From Lactarius indigo (taxonomy: Eukaryota > Basidiomycota > Agaricomycetes > Russulales > Russulaceae): a DNA stretch of 64,000 bases. Below the pieces are notes generated by a model. It saw only the letters and a list, made by a program, of their open reading frames with translations, had not been told where the DNA came from and searched no databases. The first letter of the stretch is position 1, and each line of letters begins with the position of its first letter. A program made the position numbers and the translations under genes. Location: contig JAFKAC010000069.1 in NCBI GenBank assembly GCA_025766275.1, positions 248,001-312,000 of the forward strand, written 5' to 3'. Shown here in pieces: positions 55,497 through 64,000 of the stretch.

Positions 55497-55660
55497 AAGT
55501 GGATGGTGACATGGGAGACGTGCCACATTGTGCGTCGAGTGCCAGAGTGTGCATTGGGATTGAGAAGTGGATGGTGACATGGGAGACATGCCATGTGTGC
55601 ACCAAGTGCCAGAGCATGCATTGGATTGAGAAGTGGATGGTGATGTTGCAGACACACCAT
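55497..55660. repeat. 67-68-bp tandem repeat, about 2.5 copies
   Basis: GTGGATGGTGACATGGGAGA-type units start at 55499, 55567 and about 55634. They lie downstream of the zinc-knuckle ORF of gypsy E. Confidence 0.75.
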
Positions 55661-55869
55661 GTGTACTCCATCCCACCATATCTGTGGGGGCAGTAGTGAG
55701 TGCAGAGGAAAAGGAAGGGACCCCATGCACCACACTTGCGACACATCTTGTATTGTGACATGGATCTCGTCGTGATTAGCATTGGAACAGAAGCATCGCC
55801 CATACCACCTTCCCTGAGTGGCAGCTGCAGTGGGTTGGTGGGGAGGGCACAGTGAAGGAGGTGGTTTCA

Positions 55870-56066
55870 TCAGGGGACATCTCCTGACATATCCATTCTT
55901 CTGCTTGTTGCATGGTAAATCACCTCGGTGACCATCTCTGCACGATAGAAGATACACCGATACGATTGGTGCTCCTGGCTTTGACAATGTTGGCAGGCTG
56001 GCCTTGGTCTCATGGGGCAGTCACATACAAGGTGGTGAGGACTATTACACTGGTAACACCATCGTC
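55870..56066 (-). pseudogene. Twin CCHC zinc-knuckle ORF of gypsy E
   Basis: A short minus frame after a stop encodes CYQCNSPHHLVCDC and CQHCQSQEHQSYRC, both exact CX2CX4HX4C knuckles (56058-55954), ending at TGA 55872-55870. Such knuckles bind nucleic acid, usually in Gag. Here they lie after the chromodomain module rather than before Pol. Confidence 0.65.
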
Positions 56067-56289
56067 AGCAGGGTCTGTCGATGAGTCAAGGAAACTTGAC
56101 TGGTCCACCATGTCTGGGGGAGAAAGGGGATGGCATAGTGGGAATGGTGTTGTGGGAGCAGGGAGTGCAGTGAGATGAGCATACTTGTCAGCGATGGTGG
56201 TGAGGGGCTCCTGCATACTGCAAACATCTTTTTGTACTGGCTAGTATTAGGTCCACCATGAGCTGGTCTGCTCTGAGTTTTCAGGCATC

Positions 56290-57111
56290 CTCTTCTCGCT
56301 TCTTGTGTTTTTCATCCAGCTCCTTCAGAGCCACAAGTCCTGTGTGTAATTGAGTTATTTTGGCAGTGAGGTGTGGGGAGTTAAGCTCAATCAGGTTTTG
56401 TCCAGAGCACAGGTGTGGATGTCGTTTGGATCAAAGAACTGGAGTTGCTCTGCAGTGAATGGGGGAGCAGAGATGTTGGGACACAGAGTAGACAGGTAGA
56501 TGGTTTTGCCATAGTGAGGGTGTTCTTGCCGCATTGTTCCCACTACCTTGGTGAATCCTTTGCGATAGTAGATGTACTTCGCAATGTGGAATCCACCCTC
56601 AGGTAGTGGGATTTGCAATGGGTAGTACTTGGGCAAGCCGGGGTGTTTGGGAAGAAGGGGGCACCTGGGTCATCAGTTTCTTCGCTAGGGGTGTTGGGTC
56701 TGTTGTAGTTGATGGGGGTGTGAACTCAGATGGGGGTGAGTGGTGTAGGAGGGGATTCTAGTGGGGTGGTGGTGTCGAGGGTGTCGGTGATGGTACAGGT
56801 GCCTCAGGTGATGGTGTAGGGTTTTGACGAGGAGGGGGAGTTGGTGAGTATTGGCCTTCCTTGGGTGTAGATGGCATGAGTTCCCCTGGTTCTTGTTCAG
56901 GGGAGCAGGGGATGATGGGTACTGGGTTGATGGTCACAGTAGACCGGGGAGAGTCTGTGGATGGTGGTGGTGGTGACAATCGAGGGATTCCAGGGATGGT
57001 GAATGACAGGTTGGTGACAGCGATGGTTTCACCATTGAAGAGGGCAGTGAGTTGGGGATCCACGTTGAGGACATTGACGAGGGTTGTGTCAGGGACTGGG
57101 GTGGTAGCCAT
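56290..57111 (-). pseudogene. Gypsy E post-chromodomain ORF with shared C-terminal module
   Basis: An ATG at 57111 opens a frame (MATTPVPDTTLVNVLNVDPQ) with a Pro/Ser-rich middle. After a frame change, 56639-56391 encodes a domain with PHYGKTIYLSTLC and FTAEQLQFF, followed by a charged helix (LTAKITQLHTGLVALKELDE). By eye this aligns with gypsy D Pol residues about 783-890 (PHLYGKPLYAFPML; FIAHEDLVIL; LTAEVTRYRAAAYEEERL). I recognise no named domain. Confidence 0.55.
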
Positions 57112-57199
57112 GGTGTTGTGCTGCTAAAGGGTTTGATTGAGGGTGTTCTCTTTATATCTTTCGTCCAGCCCTTGTGGCGGATGGGTGTGAACAATAGTA

Positions 57200-57844
57200 G
57201 TCTCTAATTGTGTCCTTGGTGTGTGTTAGATTGGTCACAGGTTCCCATGTGTTGTCACTTGTGGGGAATCCCTTCCACTTTACCAGGAAGTGGAGTTTGC
57301 ACCCTCAGCCTCATTCCTAGGTGTCTTCAATTCACTCCACTTCATATTCTTCTTCTCCATTGATAAGGTCAGGTGGAGGCCAGGTGAAGTTTGTTCCGTG
57401 CATCTCCATCTCCTTATACAGTGTGAGAAGGTTTGTATGAAATACAGGGTGAATCTTCCATGATGTGGGAAGTTCGAGCTCATAAGAAACATCTGAAAGA
57501 ACCTTTGTTATTTTAAGGGGTCTGTATCTTTTGGGGGCAAGTTTGCTTGTGGGATAGAAGGTGTGGAGGTTGTTCCTTCTAACCATACATAGTCCCCTTG
57601 TTGATAAGGTGTGAACCCCATTTTGCCTCGCTGTGCCATGAGGTGTTGTGCATGCCTGATGCTGTCCTGGGCATGCTGTCTAAGGACCAGCAATTCTTCT
57701 AATCGTTGATCCACTGTGGGACAACTTGACAGTTTGGGGATCCATGTTGTATGAGGTTCCCACCCCATAAGGAGTGTGAATGGAGGGTGTTTGGTTGTGG
57801 TGTTTGTCCATGAATTGTGCATGAATTGTGCCATGGGTGTAACG
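57200..57844 (-). pseudogene. Gypsy E integrase C-terminus and chromodomain
   Basis: It encodes MAQFMHNSWTNTTTKHPPFT, then the integrase C-terminal SH3-like fold (YVWLEGTTSTP; SYELELPTSWKIHPVFHTNL) and EEEYEVE, which begins the chromodomain. Stops follow, then [20 protein letters not shown], the chromodomain core. At least two frame changes are needed, so it is dead. Confidence 0.82.
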
Positions 57845-58308
57845 TGTAATGCCGTCACGACGTTAGCTCGACTTGAGCTCGATTAAGGCGACTCCTATGA
57901 CTTAGCTAATCACGCGCAAAGGCGTATGGCTTCGAAGGCGGTTCTAGATGTACGCAGACACTAGGATCTTGGACGAGGCACTTCCCTAGATGGGAGGCAC
58001 GGCTTTAGAGATGAGAATGAAAGAGACTAGAAGTGACGATTGAAGAAGACCAAGATAGCGCATCTTGGTCTTCCGCAGCTACCTTAAATACAAGAAGAGC
58101 AGGCTTTCAAGCGCTGCTATGAGTCACCGTAACGTAGCGTCCAACGTATCGCGTAAGTACCGCAATCCTAATACTACTACTACCTGTACTAGGATCGAGT
58201 CATCCCTCAACGCCTAACTCCTACCGTAAACCCCGAGTCCGTGACTAATATACCTTACAGCCGTAGCCACAACCGGTACAGTAAGGGTCCGATGCGAAAA
58301 CCGTAACA
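57845..58308 (-). repeat. 3' LTR of gypsy D
   Basis: A 464-bp LTR (TGTTACGG...GGCATTACA on the minus strand), related to gypsy C. It holds the conserved 12-bp hairpin GAAGACCAAGAT/ATCTTGGTCTTC (58046-58057 and 58063-58074). Confidence 0.9.
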
Positions 58309-58338
58309 TCACCCCCTTTTCAACGTGAGTCCCCAGAC

Positions 58339-61300
58339 TCACCGAAAGTCCCTCGCCGTCCATGTAGACTGCTCGTCACTAATCCGCTCGAAGACGTTAG
58401 CCCTCTCCAAGCGATAAATGCAGTCCCGCTTGTCGTCCCTCGCTGATAGTCGCATTGCTTGAAGCTGGCGAATGCGAGCCGCAAGCCGTTCTTCTTCGTA
58501 CGCGGCTGCTCGATAACGCGTCACCTCCGCAGTCAGGGACTCGTCCCCAATGCGGTTCAGTGCGCGGTCTGTGATCTTGTCGGAGGCGAGGATAACTAGA
58601 TCCTCGTGGGCGATGAAGGCGCGTCCCGCGGCCGATAGCATCGGGAAGGCGTAGAGGGGTTTGCCGTAAAGATGGGGAGAGCCGGGGATAAGCCCCAGTA
58701 CAAAAGGGTTCGCACCTCCGACAATCTGAACATGGCTGGCGTTCCTCTCTACGCCATCAGGTCCGGTGATGGGGAAGTGAACGTAATGGGGCTGTCGATT
58801 CGCCCTGAACCCTTCAGGCGCAAGGACCTGCGCGGGGTCGTCATCGTGCGTAATGGGGGTGTGAAGTGCGACGCCGGGCAGTCGCACACGTCCTCGAGAC
58901 ATGGGGGTTCCGTCGGTGTGAACGAGCCATGGGGTGATTCGGGGATTAGTAGGGTGGCTGTGCATTCGAAGGAGGGGGTGTCTGACCGGGTAGTAATCTT
59001 CGTCGTCAGCGTGAGCTTCGTCGTTAGGGAGCGCTGCCTGCGCTGCCGCAACTCGCTCAATCTCCTCTGCGCTAAGCGCAGTTGTTCGTCGGCCCACTCC
59101 TTCGCCGTCCTCCGCCAATCCTCCGCTGCTTCTAACTCCTGTTGGGTCTTCGAGGGGACGGTCGGCGGGGAGAATTCCCCTCGTGCCGATGAGGTCGTCA
59201 CCTGGGGGGATAATGGCAACGGGTTCTCGATTGCCGTTGTCGTCTCTGAAGATGTGAGCGACGGCATGCTGCTGCTCATCGTCGGGCTGGCTAGTCGGGT
59301 CGGGGAACCTCTGTAAGACATTAGCCCATTCTTGAGCGGTGATATGCCCCGCTCGTATGTTTGCAGGTGTGTACGGAGTGAGCTGGACCTGTTGAACCAC
59401 GGTTTCTTCGTCGTCTTCGATGAGGTTGGTGGCGTCTTGTGCGACTTGGTCGAGGAGGATCGCCATGGTGACATGTCTGAGAGGAGAAGTGGGCATAGAC
59501 GTCTGAGTGGATCGGAGGTAAGAGGGATGCTCTCCTTGGTCGTCCATGGGCTGGCTTTTAAAAGATCGCACACCCGCCTGGCCCTCTTGATACGCCTTGA
59601 TCGCGTCTGGTGCAAACACGTCATCTTTGTCGACCCACTGGTTCTCCGAGTCCGAATAACCCTTCCATTTGATGAGGTACTGGAGCTTTTTGCGGCGGCC
59701 GAAATGCCGCGAGTCTAGAATGGCCTCGACTTCATATTCCTCCTCTCCCTCCACAAGATCCAGCGGTGGTCGTGGAAAGTTTTCGCCATGAAAAGCTGTA
59801 CGTTTGTATGGCGTGAGAAGGTCGATGTGAAACACTGGATGGATGCTCCACTGCGTGGGAAGTTCGAGACGGTAGTTGTATGGGGACATCACCTGTACTA
59901 CTTTAAATGGTCCGTGGCGTCGCGCCGCCAATTTCGCTGTGGGTTGATTGGTCCGTAGATGCCTTCCTTCCAGCCATACTTGATCACCGACTTGATAGCG
60001 TGGAGTATCTTTGTGCCGAACCCAGCTGTCTTGTGCCTTTTTGATAAGGTCTTGGGCAAGCCGGCGTGCCTCCTTTAATTGTGTCAGTCTGGTGATCACG
60101 TTTGGGATTGGAGATGGCTTATCCGTCCAATCGGCGGTCGGGTTGTACCCCATCAGAAGCATGAATGGCGATTGTTTCGTGTGTTCATGGGGCCAATTGT
60201 TGTGAGCGAATTCTGCTATCGGGAGATACGCCGCCCAGTTATCTTGACGCTCGTTGGCCCAGAATCGTAGATATTGTTCAAGCCACTGATTGGTCCGTTC
60301 CGACTGCCCATCCGTGCGCAGATGATAAGCCGTGGAAATGTTCTGTTGGATACCCAATATGCGGCATATTTCTCGTGTGAATTTGGAGGTAAACCGGGGG
60401 TCTCGGTCACTAATAATTTTACGCGGTAATCCGAATCGTTTGAACACGTGGTTGACGTACAGAATGGCGGTCCCCTCTGCTGTGATCTCCTCGTTGCAGG
60501 GAATAAATATGGATGCTTTGCTACAATCATGATCAGTAACGGTTAGAATGCTGTCGTACGACTGTGAGATCGGCAGTTTGGTGATGAAGTCAAGGGCAAT
60601 GGTATGGAAGGGAGGAGCGTCCTTGGCAGCGGTGATTGGGTGTAGTGGTGCACGGGTTGGTCTTGTATTGACTTTGATTCGCTGACAGTCAGCACATCCT
60701 GTAACGTACTCATACACATCCCGGCGGATACTCGGCCACCAGTGGTGTCGCTCTACGATCCGTTGTGTCCTGCTTATTCCAGGATGTCCGTGTACCGGTG
60801 GGTCGTGGTGGTCTTGTATAATGGCCCAGTACGCTGTCATGGGTCCTGTGACTACCAGTCGTCCGTCCTTGTACCACTCTCCCTCTATCTTTTTGAGGCG
60901 ATGGGCGTCGATCCAGGTTTTGATTATGGCGGGGTCTTGTCGTCGCTTCGGCGGTTGCATCATCGGGTGTGTTTCCAACGTACGCGCAGCATTAGTGGCT
61001 CGTATAAATACCTCCGGAGGTAAGACGACCACACCTTGGTTGTCCCCCTCTCCTTGGTCGTAGTCTGGCCATCGTGATAGCGCATCCGCTCTGCCATTGT
61101 TCTTTCCTTTGATGTGATGGATCTCGAAGTCGTACTCCATTAATTCTAGTACTTCTCGAGCGACCCTTCGACTGATCTTTTGCGGAGTTTTCCAATATTG
61201 GAGATTTAGGTGATCTGAGAATATTTTGATCTTGTGCGGAGACCCTGCGAGCAGAGGTCTCCAGTGGCGAAGGGCTTTGACAATGGCGAGAAGTTCTAGG

Positions 61301-63070
61301 TCATAAATGTCGTAATTTCACTCCGCTTCATTCAGCGTTGCCGAATAATACCCTATAGGATGCTTGCGACCGTCATTTTTCTTTTGTAGGAGTACTGCGC
61401 CTACCGCGAATCCTGACGCGTCGACCTCTAGCTCGAACTGATCTTGTAAGTTGGGGTGTGCTAGTACTGGTTCTTCCGTTACGAGTCGTTTGAGGGTTTT
61501 GAAGGCCCGCTCTTCATCGTCTCCCCAGTTCCACTCGGTATCTTTCCTCGTTAACCGGTTGAGTGGTCGTGCGTGGGTTGCGAAACCTTGGATGAAAAGG
61601 CGGTAAAAGTTACAGAAACCCAAAAATGACCGTACGTCCCTGACCTTGGTTGGTGTCGGCCAGTCTCTGATGCCGCGAACTTTTACGGGTCCATGCGCGT
61701 TACCCCCTTTTCAAGGATTACCCCCAGGTAATCCATCCGAGGTTGGTGGAAAAGGCATTTTTCGAGCTTGAAGTAGAGGTCATGTTCCTGAGCAACGCGA
61801 AGAACGTCCGTCACCACGGCTACGTGATCAGCGGATGTGGCGCCTTCCCGTGTGGCGATGCCGATGTCATCCATGTAGACACGGATGATGGTACCACGGA
61901 GTTCGTGCTTCGCGATGGTATCACGATAGATGTGGTTCATCATTGTTTGGAAGGTGGCCGGCGAGTTGGTGAGACCGAAGAACATTACTGTTGGCTCAAA
62001 AAGGCCAAACTTGGTCTTGAAGGCCGCCTTTTCCTGATCACCGTCTCGTATTCGGATATTATTATATCCCCAGCGGATGTCGAGCTTCGTATAGATGTGG
62101 GCGTTACTGAGGTCGTAAATGAGGTCTTGAATTAGGGGGAGCGGGTACTGATTTCGTATAGTATATGAATTGATGGTGCGATAGTCCTGTACGGGGAGTA
62201 GTTTTCCGTCCTTCTTTTTGACAAAGAAGAATGAAGATGCGTACGGGGATATGGAGGGTCGCAGATATCCTTGCTGCAGTTTCTCGTCTAGAAATTCCTT
62301 GAGCTTCCCTTCTTCTTCTTGCGTTAATGGGTATATTTTGCAATCTATTGCTGAAGGGGTACCCGGCTTAAAGTCTATTGTGTGGTCCCACGGCCTGGTG
62401 GGGGGAAATCGTTGTGACGCTTCTTCGCTGAAGAGTTGTTGGAAGGCGTGGTAGACTACCGGCAGTTCTACGGGCTTTTCCTCCCCTTTTGCCTGGATGG
62501 CCAATTCTGTGGACGTAGTTGCTCGCAAGTACGTGTCCTCCTCATCTAGTTCGAGGGCTATCGCTTCCTTTTCATCGTTAGTTAGAGCGGTCGCGATGAC
62601 GGTGTGACGGTCCAGACTGTCCTGTGTGCTGATCACAATTGGCATGACCTTTTCATGTATGACCGCGTCTCGCCAATTGATGGTTGGTTCGTAGGTTGCC
62701 AACCAGGGATAACCTAGGACAACCTCTTCATTTCCGAGATTCGTGATAAGGAATCTCATGGTCCTGTGATACCCGTTGGCGTATACATCCAGATCGGTGA
62801 AGTGAGTGATGGACCCAGCTTTATTTTCCGTACTGTCTATGTTCCAGACCTTCCGCGGTCGGATCAGTTGCTGGATCCCTATACCCATTTTCTTGATGAA
62901 ATTCGGGTGTATGAAGTTATCGGTGGCCCCCGAGTCCACCAACGCTTTTATGTCGGCCATCCGGTAATTCGTACGAATCGAGACTGGAATTCGAAGAGAA
63001 CGAAAGCGCGTCATGATTACAGAATTACAATTTAAAGCCCTCACCCAGGCCGATGGGTTCAGGCGCTCCG
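58339..63070 (-). pseudogene. pol: Gypsy D Pol with 414-aa post-chromodomain extension
   Basis: Domains in order: protease (ALVDSGATDNF), reverse transcriptase (VYMDDIGIAT), RNase H (DASGFAVGAVL), HHCC finger (CADCQRIK), integrase core (LDFITKLP; SDRDPRF; ERTNQWLE, fitting D-D-35-E) and chromodomain (YLIKWKGYSDSENQWVDKD). The frame then stays open for about 414 more residues: an acidic linker, a module with SPHLYGKPLYAFPML, and a charged C-terminal helix. A one-base deletion near 61682 and TGA at 61320-61318 (CGA fits) break the frame. An ATG at 63014 exists, but the frame overlaps the gag tail, so -1 frameshift expression is more likely. Confidence 0.9.
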
Positions 63071-64000
63071 AAAACCCTCTTTTCCCCACAGATCCTGCAA
63101 TATCAGGTCTTTTACTTCGTCGGGCGCGTTTGCAACTCCGGTGAGCCATTCTTTGGCCCGTCCTTCGGCTGTTTTGCTGGTTGAGGCAGCCTGTATCTGG
63201 GCTGGCGGCGATTCTTGCGTGTAGTAGTCGGTTTCCGTCATCCGGACACTGGAGGGTCCAGGGTTCTGTGGTTGCCACTGTCGCGGCTGCCGAGGATGGG
63301 GGCAATTTCGTGAGAGATGACCTGGTGCATGGCAGTTATAACACAACACCATCCTTAGGTCTCGTCGCAACCCTCCCCTTCCTCGGCCCCGGACTCCTGG
63401 CCCTCCCCTCGGCGGGAAGGGGGGTGAGTTAGTATACGGTGGTTTGCTATAGTCGATCTCTTCCAACCCCGCTAGTCGTGCCTTGGTTCGGTCAGCGGAA
63501 GTGTCCATTGCCCATGGGTTGGCGAGATTCTGGGGAACGGTCCATCCGGCGTTTCCTGTCTTTTTGGGCTTGTTGTCTTTATACTCATCCACGCGCGCGG
63601 ATGTGGATGTAATTGCGTTGCCTACGGAGCGTCGCTCGCTTCCATTCGTCGAACGTCTCCGGTTCGTCCAGATCGTAGGTCTTTTCGTAAAGTTTCTTGG
63701 GTAACCCCTTGGTAAAGAGGTCGATTGTTTGGGGGTCATTGAGACGGTATCCGGCCTTCCTGGCGGCTTCTTCGAACTCGTTGACGTACTTATCAATATC
63801 TCCGTCAACCATTTTGAGCCCTTTTCTAAGAAGCGCTTGAGCTTGTTCGCGTTCGAGGGTGTTGACGAACCTTTGGTTAAATCCCTCCGCCACCGCATTC
63901 CACAGATCGCGCGTGTGTTGGTCTATCCCTCGTTGTATCTGCCGGTTGAGCCATTTGAGGTACGAAAGTACCCATTCGCTGACTGATACCCCTTTTATAT
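63059..64000 (-). pseudogene. gag: Gypsy D gag, partial
   Basis: It runs off the right edge. It encodes a Gag capsid region (FNQRFVNTLEREQAQALLRK; LFTKGLPKKLYEKTYDLDEP), then after a frame change near 63590 a Gly/Arg-rich stretch and a zinc knuckle (CYNCHAPGHLSRNC, CX2CX4HX4C), ending at TGA 63061-63059. A short indel explains the frame change. Confidence 0.87.
63071..63086 (-). promoter_or_regulatory. Tandem -1 slippery heptamers at the gag end
   Basis: In the gag frame the minus strand reads G GGA AAA (63086-63080) and G GGT TTT (63077-63071), both of the X XXY YYZ form. Pol lies in the -1 frame across this point. Confidence 0.65.

Larger units (their letters stand above)
55870..57844 (-). 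mobile_element. Gypsy E: decayed 3' part of a chromovirus
   Basis: From the gypsy D LTR border leftward: integrase C-terminal part, a decayed chromodomain, an ORF starting at 57111, a domain shared with the end of gypsy D Pol, and two CCHC zinc knuckles. It is cut on its 5' side by the insertion of gypsy D at 57845. A 3' LTR was not identified. Confidence 0.65.
57845..64000 (-). mobile_element. Gypsy D: near-complete chromovirus running off the window
   Basis: The 3' LTR (58308-57845) is preceded by the polypurine tract GAAAAGGGGGTGA, and pol and most of gag run to the right edge. The 5' LTR lies beyond 64000. One frameshift in gag, and one frameshift plus one nonsense codon in pol, make this copy inactive, though it is otherwise well preserved. 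It is inserted into gypsy E integrase. Confidence 0.9.

Overview
The window reads as repeat-dense heterochromatin from a filamentous basidiomycete, most likely a mushroom-forming agaricomycete. The evidence is chromodomain Ty3/gypsy elements, short 49-60 nt GT-AG introns, long Ty1/copia polyproteins, a multi-exon MULE transposase with a SWIM finger, and LINE fragments. I found no convincing intact host housekeeping gene, no tRNA or rRNA gene, and nothing bacterial. I do not name a species.

Layout. 4-14272 is a self-priming chromovirus (gypsy A, + strand). Its gag is split by a recent Ty1/copia element (2669-8991, - strand) with matching LTRs, a 5-bp target duplication and an intact 1436-aa polyprotein. 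Gypsy A sits inside an older minus-strand gypsy (F, 14273-21399) that has an unusually long coding region before gag and carries two nested solo LTRs. 21420-23672 is a decayed multi-exon gene split by a solo copia LTR. 24992-26471 is the 5' end of a third gypsy (C). 26473-31205 holds LTR-like sequence, a LINE endonuclease fragment and a very G-rich minisatellite that itself carries a solo F LTR. 31206-36412 holds a truncated gene, an LTR piece, a 5'-truncated LINE with poly(T) (poly(A) on its own strand), and an apparently intact MULE transposase gene. 36685-38676 is a 2-kb palindrome built of about 70-bp units. 41352-42327 is a 976-bp non-autonomous hAT-like element. 42490-48661 is a second full-length copia element. 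48667-53400 is an unclassified A+C-skewed tract. 53478-53961 is a 484-bp foldback. 54573-57844 holds a decayed gypsy (E), and 57845-64000 a nearly complete minus-strand gypsy (D).

How the parts fit. Copia and the Ty3/gypsy families differ in priming. Both copia elements have a primer-binding site matching the anticodon arm of initiator tRNA-Met, as in Drosophila copia. All three gypsy 5' junctions visible (A, C, F) instead have a 10-11 nt site, 2 nt inside the LTR, complementary to the predicted 5' end of their own RNA, as in Tf1, and that 5' end lies in a hairpin. A and D appear to make Pol by -1 frameshifting. D and E share an additional module after the chromodomain that I do not recognise. 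Older elements carry TGA stops, several of them consistent with CGA-to-TGA change, and the two copia copies differ by Arg-to-Cys changes at CpG, so cytosine deamination is a likely mutational force.
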